A stretch of 64,000 bases of DNA, taken from positions 682,001 to 746,000 of the forward strand of contig CP046107.1 of the NCBI GenBank assembly GCA_016864895.1, written 5' to 3'. The notes under the pieces are model-generated. The model saw nothing but the letters and a program-made list of their open reading frames with translations. It was not told the origin of the DNA and searched no databases. The DNA is from Neisseriaceae bacterium. Its GTDB lineage: Bacteria > Pseudomonadota > Gammaproteobacteria > Burkholderiales > Neisseriaceae. The position numbers and the translations under genes were made by a program. Positions 1 through 8,877 of the stretch are shown one piece after another; the stretch's first letter is position 1, and the number at the start of each line of letters is the position of its first letter.

Positions 1-1044
1 CTTACCGACCACTATCCTCCCCAAAAGGAATAATATCTGTTTAGAAAAATAACCAACTTTACCAAACGCCATTTTAACAGACTCTAACAAATTAGGATAA
101 TAAATGTCGCTATTTTTTTTAGCCAGTATCTCATCAATCTTATTTTGCACTCCAATCTTCCCTATAGGCCTAGAATTCTTTGCTTCTAATAAACTATCAG
201 GAATTACAACGGTTTCAAACTTTTCTCCCCCCCTTTGATACAAAACATCAATTTTTTGACTAGGATGGTTTCTAATAATACTAGCAAAATTGGTATAATT
301 TTCTACTTTCTCGTGATTTAATTCTAAAATGATATCATCAGCCTGCAAACCTGCTTTACTAGCGGGACCATCAGGTGATACCATTTCTATCTCATTAGTG
401 ACTCTATGTGGGTAAAGGCCAAAACCACTTTTACCTAATAAAATACTCCTAACTTCTTGTGGGTATTTTTCGGTATCAACTTTTCTTATTTGTGGTTGTC
501 CTGAGGCATCAATTACTTCATACTGTAATCCATTTTCTAAATTTTCCATGGTCAATATAGACACATCTGAAAAATCTTTTACTAATTTTTGATTTATCTT
601 AATAATATAGTCACCCTCTTGAAATCCAGCTTTTTCAGCCAAAGAATCTATAGCAACCATATTCACTTCTGGTTTTAACGAGGTGATACCCTCATGATAA
701 AAAACTAAGCTAAACAGTAGAACACCTAAAACAAAATTAATAAATGGGCCAGCAAAATAAATTAGAATCTTTTTCCATGGCGCTTGTAAATCAAAGGCAT
801 ATTGTTTCTCCACCTCATCAACTTCGCCTAATCTTGTATCCAACATGCGCACATATCCGCCTAAGGGGATTAAACTTAAACACCATGTAGTATCATTCCA
901 TGTTTTACTACACAACACCTTACCAAAACCTATTGAAAATTTTTCAACTTTAACACCAAAAAACTTTGCCACTAAATAATGACCTAGTTCGTGCACAGTC
1001 ACAATGGTAGTAATTGCTATTAAGAAATAAAATACTTGACTCAA
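1..1044 (-). CDS. rseP: Site-2 intramembrane zinc metalloprotease RseP (C-terminus outside window)
   Basis: Inner-membrane protease of the RseP/site-2 family, which cleaves transmembrane anti-sigma factors and remnant signal peptides. The first 348 codons are present and open to the window edge. The zinc motif HELGH lies at about residues 18-22, followed by a membrane segment containing GPFINF near residue 95. Two PDZ-like stretches follow (around 120-200 and 210-290). The second metal-ligand region and the last membrane helices lie beyond base 1. I chose a TTG start at 1044 because GAGG sits about 8 bases upstream and the N-terminus then matches the family; there is no upstream ATG in frame. 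It is the last visible gene of the pyrH-to-rseP run, 23 bases after dxr. Confidence 0.93.
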   Translation of the reverse strand, partial: MSQVFYFLIAITTIVTVHELGHYLVAKFFGVKVEKFSIGFGKVLCSKTWNDTTWCLSLIPLGGYVRMLDTRLGEVDEVEKQYAFDLQAPWKKILIYFAGPFINFVLGVLLFSLVFYHEGITSLKPEVNMVAIDSLAEKAGFQEGDYIIKINQKLVKDFSDVSILTMENLENGLQYEVIDASGQPQIRKVDTEKYPQEVRSILLGKSGFGLYPHRVTNEIEMVSPDGPASKAGLQADDIILELNHEKVENYTNFASIIRNHPSQKIDVLYQRGGEKFETVVIPDSLLEAKNSRPIGKIGVQNKIDEILAKKNSDIYYPNLLESVKMAFGKVGYFSKQILFLLGRIVVGK

Positions 1045-1067
1045 ATAATAATCCTCATCTGTAAATT

Positions 1068-2234
1068 TCAATTAAAATTTCTAGTTGCTAATTCTAGCGT
1101 TTTTTGTCTTACTATATTATCTTTATATAATAATGTCTCTAAATCACTATATTCTTCTGATGCTAAGTTATTCAACACCTCAACAACTAAAAAATAAATA
1201 TCAGTAAATTTTATTTTATTTTCTAAAAACAGACCTACTGCAACTTCATTCGCTGCATTTAAAATACAACCTGAATCTAATCCTTCTTCTAACACTTGAT
1301 ATGCCAAACCAAGTGCCGGAAATCTTTTAGGATCCACCTTCATAAAATGTAATTCTGACATACACTCAAAATCCAACTCATTAGCACCCGACTCTATTCG
1401 TTCAGGATATGCCAAACAGTACTCGATTGGTATTTTCATATCTGTCACACCAAGCTGCGCCAAAACAGACTCATCAATCAATCTGACCATACTATGTATG
1501 ATACTCTCAGGATGAATGACTACTTTTATTTTATCTGCTGGTAAGTTAAAAAGCCATGATGCTTCAATAACTTCTAAAGCTTTATTCATCATTGTAGCAG
1601 AATCAATAGATATTTTTGTACCCATCCTCCAATTCGGATGACTCAAAGCTTCTACGACAGCCACTTGTTCCAATTGTTTAAGTGGAGTATGCAAAAAAGG
1701 CCCGCCCGATGCTGTCAAAACAATATTTTTGACTTGCTCTAATTTATGAGGTAGTACCTGAAAAATAGCATTATGCTCACTATCCACAGGCAAGACTAAA
1801 GACCCCGATTTTTTTACAACTTGGAGAAATAATTTCCCAGCCAAAACTAAAGTTTCTTTGTTCGCTAACAGTATTCTTTTACCAGCCTGAGCTGCTGCAA
1901 AAGTGGGAATAGCCCCAGCTGCCCCCACAATAGCGGAAATAACAACATCAACCTCACTATCACTGGCCACATCTCTCAATGCTGACAATCCAGCTAAAAC
2001 TTGGGTTTTAGAATATCCGCCTAATTGATCTTTCAACCAATCACTATCAGTTTGATTCGCCATCACTGCAAATTTAGGTTGATGCTTGAAACACAGTTTA
2101 AGTAATTTTTCTTTTTGTGTATAAGCTGTCAAAGCAAAAACTTCAAATAAATCTGAATGCTGTTCAATAACTTGCAAGGAACTCAACCCAATGCTACCCG
2201 TAGCACCTAAAATAGTAATTTTTTGTCTAGCCAT
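1068..2234 (-). CDS. dxr: 1-deoxy-D-xylulose 5-phosphate reductoisomerase
   Basis: Converts 1-deoxy-D-xylulose 5-phosphate to 2-C-methyl-D-erythritol 4-phosphate with NADPH, the committed step of the non-mevalonate isoprenoid pathway. The 388 residues are the normal family length. The NADPH-binding loop GATGSIG is at 10-16. The metal and substrate site VDSEHNAIFQ is in the middle, and LTASGGPF and the DSATMMNK region are intact. It lies 6 bases downstream of cdsA, and uppS just upstream uses isoprenoid precursors, so pathway and operon agree. The ribosome site is weak, which is common for translationally coupled genes. Confidence 0.98.
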   Translation of the reverse strand: MARQKITILGATGSIGLSSLQVIEQHSDLFEVFALTAYTQKEKLLKLCFKHQPKFAVMANQTDSDWLKDQLGGYSKTQVLAGLSALRDVASDSEVDVVISAIVGAAGAIPTFAAAQAGKRILLANKETLVLAGKLFLQVVKKSGSLVLPVDSEHNAIFQVLPHKLEQVKNIVLTASGGPFLHTPLKQLEQVAVVEALSHPNWRMGTKISIDSATMMNKALEVIEASWLFNLPADKIKVVIHPESIIHSMVRLIDESVLAQLGVTDMKIPIEYCLAYPERIESGANELDFECMSELHFMKVDPKRFPALGLAYQVLEEGLDSGCILNAANEVAVGLFLENKIKFTDIYFLVVEVLNNLASEEYSDLETLLYKDNIVRQKTLELATRNFN

Positions 2235-2240
2235 CTTAAA

Positions 2241-3113
2241 TTATCTAAAAGCTTGTAAGCACAAAACCAAAATCGGATATATTCCCAAAACAGCCACTAA
2301 CGAATCAACTCTATCATAGACACCTCCATGACCAGGTAATAATTTACCACTGTCTTTAACGCCTGCACACCTTTTTAGCCAACTCTCAAATAAATCGCCA
2401 ATGACACACACGCAAGTTAAAGGAACCGAGCATACTACCAAAAAAAATAATCTGAACCAAGAAAAAGAATCAACTAATTGCATATAATATAAACTAAAAT
2501 ATACTATACCGTAAATAACTACTATAACAATAGCCCCCAATACACCCTCAATACTTTTTCCCGGACTAATTTGTGGAGCTAACTTATTTTTACCAAATTG
2601 CCTTCCAACAAAATATGCAGAAATATCAGCAACCCATACCAGTAAAATTAAATACAAAATAACAAAGTTAACTTGAGTTAAACTCATCGCACCTGTAGTT
2701 GTCTTGTAGATAAACAACTGCGCAATGTAGCTTCCAAAAGGAATAAACATTAACCAACCCAAAATAGATGTTAGTACAATATTTTCAAGCTTAATTTTAT
2801 TTTTTAAAACTAAAGGTACAATTACTAACCAATAGCACAACAACAATAATCCTAGAATCAACGATAGACAAGGAACATCTTGGATAATATCCACTATATC
2901 CCAGTAAAATACAACGCCCAATATTCCTAAAGACAATAATAAATAAATAATAGACCAAATTTTAGGCATTTTAACAATACGAGTGTATTCCCACATTGCT
3001 AATATAGTTAGAACACTACTAAATAACAACCAACCAACCTTATCAGTGAATACTACAACTACTAATATTAGTAGCAATAAACAAACTGCTGTTCTAACTC
3101 TTTGAAATAACAT
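2241..3113 (-). CDS. cdsA: Phosphatidate cytidylyltransferase (CDP-diglyceride synthase)
   Basis: Makes CDP-diacylglycerol from phosphatidic acid and CTP, the branch point to all phospholipids. The 290-residue protein is almost entirely membrane helices. It ends in the CdsA signature: KR, then KDSGKLLPGHGGVYDRVDS near residues 247-272. The gene starts 2 bases after the uppS stop, so both are probably co-translated. Nothing is missing relative to the family. Confidence 0.97.
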   Translation of the reverse strand: MLFQRVRTAVCLLLLILVVVVFTDKVGWLLFSSVLTILAMWEYTRIVKMPKIWSIIYLLLSLGILGVVFYWDIVDIIQDVPCLSLILGLLLLCYWLVIVPLVLKNKIKLENIVLTSILGWLMFIPFGSYIAQLFIYKTTTGAMSLTQVNFVILYLILLVWVADISAYFVGRQFGKNKLAPQISPGKSIEGVLGAIVIVVIYGIVYFSLYYMQLVDSFSWFRLFFLVVCSVPLTCVCVIGDLFESWLKRCAGVKDSGKLLPGHGGVYDRVDSLVAVLGIYPILVLCLQAFR

Positions 3114-3115
3114 AA

Positions 3116-3859
3116 TTAGTCTCTTCTTTCATGTATCAGTAGTTGCTCTGAAGTTCGACCAAATCTTCTTTCCCTATTTTGAAATGATTCAATTGCTAGA
3201 ATTAACTGCGCTTTATCAAAATCTGGCCATAAAGTACCAGTAAAATAGAACTCTGTATATGCCATCTGCCAAAGTAGAAAATTACTAATTCTAATTTCCC
3301 CACCTGTACGAATATATAACTCCGGCTCTGGCAAATCATGGAGTGCTAAATGAGATTGTATATCATCCTCTGTAACTTCTTGATAACCATCTCGAATCAA
3401 CTGGTTGACCGCATTCACGATATCCCAACGCCCCCCATAATCCGCCGCAACAGTAATCGTAAACAGATTATTATTCCTAGTTAATGCCTCACCTTTTTTG
3501 ATCTCCTCAACTATTTCATGACTCAAACGATGAATATTACCAATAAATCTAAAGCGAATATTATTTTTATGTAATTCATGAATTTTACACTCTAATGATC
3601 TCAAAAAAAGATTCATTAAAAAATCAACTTCGATCTTAGGCCTTTTCCAATTTTCAGTAGAAAAAGCAAACACGGTTAAATTCTTTACTCCTAGATCAAT
3701 ACAGTCTTTAACAATACTCTCAAGTACCTCTAAACCTTTTTTATGCCCCATAACTCTGGGCATTTTTCTTTTCTTTGCCCATCTACCGTTACCATCCATG
3801 ATAATAGCTATATGTGAAGGAATAGCTTTACTTTTATTCTTAGAGGAAACTTTTTTCAT
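3116..3859 (-). CDS. uppS: Undecaprenyl diphosphate synthase
   Basis: Cis-prenyltransferase that builds undecaprenyl diphosphate, the lipid carrier for peptidoglycan and LPS sugars. The catalytic motif IIMDGNGRWA is at about residues 19-28, with the key Asp at 22. The RTGGEIRISNFLLWQ block and the ending WPDF are present. The family usually reads GGE.R.SNF.LWQ, so the core is conserved. Length 247 is normal. No strong ribosome site is visible, and the upstream frr gene is 20 bases away. Confidence 0.97.
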   Translation of the reverse strand: MKKVSSKNKSKAIPSHIAIIMDGNGRWAKKRKMPRVMGHKKGLEVLESIVKDCIDLGVKNLTVFAFSTENWKRPKIEVDFLMNLFLRSLECKIHELHKNNIRFRFIGNIHRLSHEIVEEIKKGEALTRNNNLFTITVAADYGGRWDIVNAVNQLIRDGYQEVTEDDIQSHLALHDLPEPELYIRTGGEIRISNFLLWQMAYTEFYFTGTLWPDFDKAQLILAIESFQNRERRFGRTSEQLLIHERRD

Positions 3860-3879
3860 ATATATTTATATTGGTCGAA

Positions 3880-4437
3880 TTATAACTCTAATAAATCTTT
3901 TTCTTTTTCTTCAATTATTGAAGCAACTTCATTAATGTATTGATCAGTAATTTTTTGAATTGATTCTTCTGAACGACGAGCGTCATCTTCTGATATATCT
4001 TTATCTTTCAACAGATTTTTGATTTCATTATTTGCTTCTCTTCTGATATTTCTAATAGCTATCTTAGTCCCTTCACCTTCTGATTTGACAATTTTAGTCA
4101 TCTCTTTACGTGTTTCCTCTGTCAACATAGGCATAGGCACACGAATCATATCCCCAGAGGAAGCAGGATTCAACCCTAAATTTCCATCCCTAATAGCTTT
4201 TTCAATAACATTTAACATATTCTTTTCATAAGGTTTTACGCCTAAAGTTCTTGAATCTAATAAGGTCACATTGGCAACTTGACTAAGCCTAACCATACCA
4301 CCATAGTAATCCACTTCAACCTGATCTAAAAAACCAACGTGGGCTCTACCAGTTCTTACTTTAGTTAAATTATCTTTTAAAACCTCAATTGTTTTAGTCA
4401 TTTTATCATCAACTGTTTTTTCTACTTCTCTTAACAT
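3880..4437 (-). CDS. frr: Ribosome recycling factor
   Basis: Splits post-termination ribosomes together with EF-G. The protein is 185 residues when started at the ATG at 4437, which is the family's usual length. A longer reading from a TTG at 4461 is possible but would place the ribosome site GAGAGAGG inside the gene. That site lies 9 bases before the ATG, so I prefer 4437. The conserved KVRTGRA segment and the C-terminal helix rich in Glu and Lys are present. It is between pyrH and uppS in the same orientation. Confidence 0.97.
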   Translation of the reverse strand: MLREVEKTVDDKMTKTIEVLKDNLTKVRTGRAHVGFLDQVEVDYYGGMVRLSQVANVTLLDSRTLGVKPYEKNMLNVIEKAIRDGNLGLNPASSGDMIRVPMPMLTEETRKEMTKIVKSEGEGTKIAIRNIRREANNEIKNLLKDKDISEDDARRSEESIQKITDQYINEVASIIEEKEKDLLEL

Positions 4438-4515
4438 GATCAAATACCTCTCTCTTATCAATTAACAATTAATTATACACTTAATGTCATTATGGTAGGA
4501 GATTGTAATTAGTAT

Positions 4516-5235
4516 TCAAGAATGGACTAACGTACCCTCGCTTGCTCCTAAAACAATCTTTTTTAGAATACCTTTTTGAGAGATACCAAATACAATAATG
4601 TCCAGTTTTTGCTCTCTACAAAGAGTAAATGCAGTTGCATCCATTACTTTTAATTGTTTGTTAATGGCCTCATCAAAAGTAATATTATTATATTTAACCG
4701 CTTCTGGATTTTTTTTGGGATCCTCACTATATATGCCATCTACATTAGTCGCTTTTAATAAAATATCACAATTCATTTCAACAGCACGCAGGGCTGCGGC
4801 TGTATCAGTTGTAAAAAATGGATTCCCAGTACCCCCCGCAAATATCAAAAGCTTCCCTTCATCTAAATATTGCATAGCTTTAGGCCTTGCGTAAGTTTCT
4901 ACTACTTGTTGAATACTTAGGGCTGATTGAATACGAGATGAAATCCCCATAGACTTAAAGGCTTCATTCAAGGCCAAAGCATTCATTATTGTGGCGAGCA
5001 TTCCCATATAGTCAGCTGTTGATCGTTCCATACCTTCAGCAGCACCTGAGATTCCTCTAAATATGTTACCACCTCCAATAACTACTGCTACTTCAACACC
5101 TAAATCAACAATCTCTTTTACCTCATTCGTAATAAACATGACAGTGTCTCTGTTAACACCAAAAGGATCACTTCCCATCAAAGATTCCCCTGATAATTTC
5201 AATAAGATCCTCTTATATTTTAAGTCAAACATCAT
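4516..5235 (-). CDS. pyrH: Uridylate kinase (UMP kinase)
   Basis: Phosphorylates UMP to UDP for pyrimidine nucleotide synthesis. The 239 residues and motifs [17 protein letters not shown] and [15 protein letters not shown] are typical of the bacterial hexameric amino-acid-kinase-fold enzyme. Two ATGs are adjacent (5235 and 5232). The ribosome site AAGG is better spaced for the second, so the first Met may not be used. A strong terminator separates it from tsf, so pyrH probably starts its own transcript. Confidence 0.97.
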   Translation of the reverse strand: MMFDLKYKRILLKLSGESLMGSDPFGVNRDTVMFITNEVKEIVDLGVEVAVVIGGGNIFRGISGAAEGMERSTADYMGMLATIMNALALNEAFKSMGISSRIQSALSIQQVVETYARPKAMQYLDEGKLLIFAGGTGNPFFTTDTAAALRAVEMNCDILLKATNVDGIYSEDPKKNPEAVKYNNITFDEAINKQLKVMDATAFTLCREQKLDIIVFGISQKGILKKIVLGASEGTLVHS

Positions 5236-5266
5236 TCATCCTTACTACATTTCAATTATCTTAATG

Positions 5267-5272
5267 ATTATA
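5267..5272 (-). promoter_or_regulatory. Candidate -10 element for pyrH
   Basis: A perfect TATAAT reads on the minus strand about 30 bases before the pyrH start, directly after the T-run of the tsf terminator. No convincing -35 was found at the right spacing, so this is only a candidate. Position between terminator and gene is the main support. Confidence 0.35.
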
Positions 5273-5274
5273 GC

Positions 5275-5312
5275 CTAAAAAAAACACTCTAAGAGAACTT
5301 TTAGAGTGTTTT
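5275..5312 (-). terminator. Intrinsic terminator of the rpsB-tsf operon
   Basis: On the minus strand, AAAACACTCTAA pairs with TTAGAGTGTTTT around an 8-base loop, followed by a run of T. It begins 17 bases after the tsf stop codon. It separates tsf from pyrH. Confidence 0.88.
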
Positions 5313-5328
5313 GAGTGATTCAGTAGTA

Positions 5329-6198
5329 TTAAACTTTAGCAGCTGCAGCTACTTCTGCAGCATAATCAGTAACCTTTTTTTCCAGCCCTTCACCAACATG
5401 ATAAACAGTAAAATCAATCACAGTTGAAGCATGTTCTTTTAATAATTGTTCAACTGTTTGATCAGGATTTTTGACAAACTGTTGCCCCAACAAAGTTATC
5501 TCTGCTAAGAATTTCTTCAAACGGCCATCTACCATTTTTGCAATAATCTCTTCTGGTTTACCTGAATCAGCTGCTTGTTCAGTATAGATACGGCGTTCTT
5601 TTTCTATCAACTCTTGATCAACTTGATCACTAGAAACACACTGTGGCCTTGAGGCTGCAACATGCATTGCAACATCTCTCGCTGTTACTGCATCACCTTT
5701 AAATTCCACAATAACACCAATTCTACTACCATGCATATAACTAGTTAATTGGTTATTAGTTTCATAATACTTAAAACGACGAATCGTCATATTTTCACCT
5801 AGTTGAGCAATAATTTCTTTTCTTCTTTGTTCAACCGTTTGATCAACTGAGATCTCAGACTCACTAAGGCTCTCCAAATTTGATGGCTTATTAAGCACTA
5901 TCGCTTTAGCTACATCATTTGCGAATTCCTTAAAATTTTCATCTTTTGCAACAAAATCTGTTTCGCAATTAACTTCAACTAAAGCGCCACGATTACCTTC
6001 TATGTAACTTGCAATAATACCTTCTGCCGCAGTTCTTCCTGCCAATTTACCCGCCTTAGCCCCAGATTTAATACGTAATATTTCTTCAGCTTTTAGAAAA
6101 TCACCACCAGCTTCTACTAAAGCTTTTTTACACTCCATCATCCCCAAGCCAGTTGTTGCTCTTAACTCTGCAACCATTTTCGCTGTAACTTCAGCCAT
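5329..6198 (-). CDS. tsf: Elongation factor Ts
   Basis: Guanine nucleotide exchange factor for EF-Tu. Domains seen are the N-terminal UBA-like helix bundle with [12 protein letters not shown] at about 16-27, then two core subdomains containing CETDFVA and VAAS.P. The length of 289 is normal. A strong ribosome site AGGAGG lies 4 bases before the ATG. It follows rpsB by 51 bases, the usual pairing. Confidence 0.98.
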   Translation of the reverse strand: MAEVTAKMVAELRATTGLGMMECKKALVEAGGDFLKAEEILRIKSGAKAGKLAGRTAAEGIIASYIEGNRGALVEVNCETDFVAKDENFKEFANDVAKAIVLNKPSNLESLSESEISVDQTVEQRRKEIIAQLGENMTIRRFKYYETNNQLTSYMHGSRIGVIVEFKGDAVTARDVAMHVAASRPQCVSSDQVDQELIEKERRIYTEQAADSGKPEEIIAKMVDGRLKKFLAEITLLGQQFVKNPDQTVEQLLKEHASTVIDFTVYHVGEGLEKKVTDYAAEVAAAAKV

Positions 6199-6249
6199 CG
6201 TTCCTCCTAAAATTTATTTTATTGACTGTATAAATTCAAAGTCTTTGTC

Positions 6250-7023
6250 TTAATTGTTCTCTGAAGCTTCTTGTGAAATAACTTCTTCTTCAGAAAAATT
6301 TTCCTCATCAGTTCCCAACGAATCAACCATTTCTTGAATTGATTGAGCTTTACCTTCTAAAATTGCATCGGCAATTCCTCTAGCATAAAGGCGAATCGCT
6401 TTGGTGGAATCATCATTTCCTGGAATTACATAATCCACACCATCTGGACTATTATTTGTATCAACGACTGCAATAATAGGAATTCCTAACTTATTTGATT
6501 CAACAATAGTACCATTTTGATAACCAGTATCAATCACAAAAATGGCATCAGGTAACCCTTCCATATTTTTAATACCGCCTAAAGATCGCTCTAATTTATC
6601 TACCTCACGTTGCAATGTTAACAACTCTTTCTTACTATAGGTTCCATCTACCACACTCTCTAATAATTCTTGTTTTTCTTTCAATCGCTTGATAGATTGC
6701 TTAACCGTCTTATAATTGGTTAACATCCCACCTAACCATCTATGATCAACATATGGCGATCCCGCACGAGTTGCCTCTTCACGAATAATATCCCTGGCTT
6801 GTTTTTTGGTACCAACAAATAAAATAGTTCCTTTATTTGAAGCCAAACGACGTACATAATCCTGAGCTTGAACATACATTGGAAGTGTTTTTTCTAAATT
6901 AATAATATGAATTTTATTCCTAGAACCAAAAATATATTCTCCCATTTTAGGATTCCAAAAACGAGTTTGATGACCAAAATGAACACCAGACTCCAACATT
7001 TGACGCATTGTAATATTTGACAT
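6250..7023 (-). CDS. rpsB: 30S ribosomal protein S2
   Basis: Small-subunit ribosomal protein. The opening [22 protein letters not shown] and the block [11 protein letters not shown] are diagnostic. The last 25 or so residues form an acidic tail rich in Glu and Ser that varies between species. Ribosome site AAAGGAAAA lies just before the ATG. A GC-rich-discriminator promoter and structured leader precede it, as expected for a ribosomal protein operon. Confidence 0.98.
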   Translation of the reverse strand: MSNITMRQMLESGVHFGHQTRFWNPKMGEYIFGSRNKIHIINLEKTLPMYVQAQDYVRRLASNKGTILFVGTKKQARDIIREEATRAGSPYVDHRWLGGMLTNYKTVKQSIKRLKEKQELLESVVDGTYSKKELLTLQREVDKLERSLGGIKNMEGLPDAIFVIDTGYQNGTIVESNKLGIPIIAVVDTNNSPDGVDYVIPGNDDSTKAIRLYARGIADAILEGKAQSIQEMVDSLGTDEENFSEEEVISQEASENN

Positions 7024-7141
7024 TTAATTTTCCTTTTAAAGGGTTATCACTAACACATCTCACACAGAACTCTTTACAAAAGCACCCTTTAGTGAAATGC
7101 GCGCTTACTTGTAGAGATTCATTTCAAATTTAAAATGAAAT
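7024..7141 (-). promoter_or_regulatory. Structured rpsB leader, possible S2 autoregulatory element
   Basis: The transcribed leader of about 118 bases can fold a domain closed by AAAGGGT (7084-7090) pairing with ACCCTTT (7038-7044). The lower arm lies just before the ribosome site of rpsB. S2 represses its own operon through a leader element (t44-type) in many proteobacteria, and this leader has a similar closing stem and position. Function is inferred, not shown. Confidence 0.45.
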
Positions 7142-7147
7142 CCGGGA

Positions 7148-7176
7148 ATTATAGCTTATTTTTTAAATAATTAAAA
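7148..7176 (-). promoter_or_regulatory. rpsB-tsf promoter
   Basis: A perfect -10 TATAAT (7153 to 7148, minus strand) is followed by TCCCGGA. A GC-rich discriminator like this is typical of stringently controlled ribosomal promoters. The -35 at 17 bases is only TTTTAA. Confidence 0.6.
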
Positions 7177-7264
7177 GGTATTACTCTATAAAATATATTT
7201 TAATTAAAATGCTGATAAGGTTTATGATAGGATATAGCTTTACCCTAAAGGAATATCATTTCTA

Positions 7265-8101
7265 ATGATACAATTAACTACCATTGAAGAGTTACATAGT
7301 TGGCGATCTAGTCTTAAAGGTATCGCATTAATACCCACCATGGGAAACTTACATGAAGGACATTTAACCCTTATTAAAGAAGCGAGAAATAAAGCATCTC
7401 ATGTTATTGTAAGTATTTTTGTTAATCCAACTCAATTTGGTGAAAATGAGGATTTTAATACCTATCCACGAACTCTACTAGAAGATATTCGAAAAGCCAG
7501 CCAAATAGGTGCAGATGCTATATTTTCTCCGGCTGTCAAAGAGATATATCCTCATGGTGAACAAACCATATGGGTTAATCCTGGCAATATTAGTACTCAA
7601 TATTGCGGAAAAACGAGACCGATACATTTCCGTGGCGTTGCCACCATAGTGGTCAAACTGTTGAATATTATTCAACCAGAGTGGGCTTTTTTTGGCAAAA
7701 AGGATTTCCAACAGCTAGTCATCATCAAACAAATAGTAGAGCAATTAAACTTCAGAACCTCTATTATTGGAATTGATACTAAAAGGGACAACAACTCAGG
7801 ATTAGCTCTCTCTAGTCGTAATCAATATTTAAGTCAGAAACAGAAAGAACAGGCACCTCAGCTATATCAAGCCTTACTAGAAATCAAAGATCATATCCTC
7901 AGTGGAAATAAAAATTTTAATGATCTTTGTCAAAAAGCCATTAAAAAACTATCTCACAACGGTTGGCGTGTTGACTATATAGAAGTTGCTAACCAACATG
8001 ACTTACGACGTGCAACCTATAAGGATAATGATTTAGTTGTACTAGGCGCAGCTAAATTAGGCACCACCCGATTAATTGATAACATTGATTTTATTCTATA
8101 A
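7265..8101 (+). CDS. panC: Pantothenate synthetase
   Basis: Joins pantoate and beta-alanine using ATP, the last step of vitamin B5 synthesis. The nucleotidyltransferase HIGH-like motif is in PTMGNLHEGHL (about 24-34). FFGKKDFQQ and KRDNNSGLALSSRNQYL complete the active site. The length of 278 is normal. It is alone, divergent from rpsB and convergent with the hydrolase. No panB is in this window. The ribosome site AAGG is rather far (13 bases) from the ATG. Confidence 0.97.
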   Translation: MIQLTTIEELHSWRSSLKGIALIPTMGNLHEGHLTLIKEARNKASHVIVSIFVNPTQFGENEDFNTYPRTLLEDIRKASQIGADAIFSPAVKEIYPHGEQTIWVNPGNISTQYCGKTRPIHFRGVATIVVKLLNIIQPEWAFFGKKDFQQLVIIKQIVEQLNFRTSIIGIDTKRDNNSGLALSSRNQYLSQKQKEQAPQLYQALLEIKDHILSGNKNFNDLCQKAIKKLSHNGWRVDYIEVANQHDLRRATYKDNDLVVLGAAKLGTTRLIDNIDFIL

Positions 8102-8148
8102 TTTTTGAATTTGCTACCTTTTACATAACTCCATAGGAAAAAGTAAAC

Positions 8149-8772
8149 CTATACTTGTCTAAACCATTCATCAATACAATGAACCACTTGTGAATCAAAA
8201 CACAAGGGTAGGTGTGATCGGTGGATTCTCTTACACGCTCTAAATTCAGGCATTTCCGTTTCTGAAATAGAAACCAATCCATCATTAATTTCATCTTTAG
8301 CAAAAACCCTAACTACCCAATTTTCAATACCAGTCCTAGTTCCTCCTATACTTAATAAGGGAACTGCTGGATTCCACAAAGGAACATTCCCATCTAGAGA
8401 GTTTTCCCATGATTTACCTAAAACAAACTTAGGCCATTTCTCATGTATCACCCGACCAAACTTACTTCCTTTATGGGGCGTCCCTAGTGTCACCACAAGA
8501 CTATTTTCGAACATATCTGAAAATAAATGCTGTAGATAACGAATAACAATACCTCCCATACTATGCCCCACAAAATAAACAGTACCTTCCCCTTTAAATT
8601 CACGTATACATTCCTCTAAATTTTGAGCACTTTCTTCTACAGAACATTTAAGTGTTGGATATGATAGACATAAGCAAGTATAACCTAACCGATGCAGTTT
8701 TCGAGATAACCAAAACATCACTCGACCATTACAGAACAAACCATGCAATAAAACTATTTTCTTGGAATCCAT
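8149..8772 (-). CDS. Alpha/beta-hydrolase, lipase/esterase-like
   Basis: Small single-domain alpha/beta hydrolase of 207 residues from the ATG at 8772, which has AGGGA at good spacing. A longer frame exists to 8820 but lacks a ribosome site. The nucleophile elbow GHSMGG puts the catalytic Ser at 71, and LVVTLGTPHKGSKFG and a late RSHLP (probable catalytic His) fit cytoplasmic triacylglycerol-lipase-like proteins. The opening VLLHGLFCNG supplies an oxyanion-hole HG. No signal peptide. Substrate is unknown. It sits downstream of the autotransporter but behind a terminator candidate (8831-8858), so it is probably a separate unit. Confidence 0.85.
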   Translation of the reverse strand: MDSKKIVLLHGLFCNGRVMFWLSRKLHRLGYTCLCLSYPTLKCSVEESAQNLEECIREFKGEGTVYFVGHSMGGIVIRYLQHLFSDMFENSLVVTLGTPHKGSKFGRVIHEKWPKFVLGKSWENSLDGNVPLWNPAVPLLSIGGTRTGIENWVVRVFAKDEINDGLVSISETEMPEFRACKRIHRSHLPLCFDSQVVHCIDEWFRQV

Positions 8773-8830
8773 ACACGTTCCCTTTTCACAAAACCTTAGA
8801 GAGTGATTTAATTTTAACACGCAAAAAAAT

Positions 8831-8858
8831 AAAAAAAAACCCTCAACAAAATGAGGGC
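8831..8858 (-). terminator. Intrinsic terminator of the autotransporter gene
   Basis: On the minus strand a 6-bp stem CCCTCA/TGAGGG is followed by nine T. It lies 20 bases after the autotransporter stop codon. Confidence 0.85.
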
Positions 8859-8877
8859 TTTACACATAGAACTAAAA

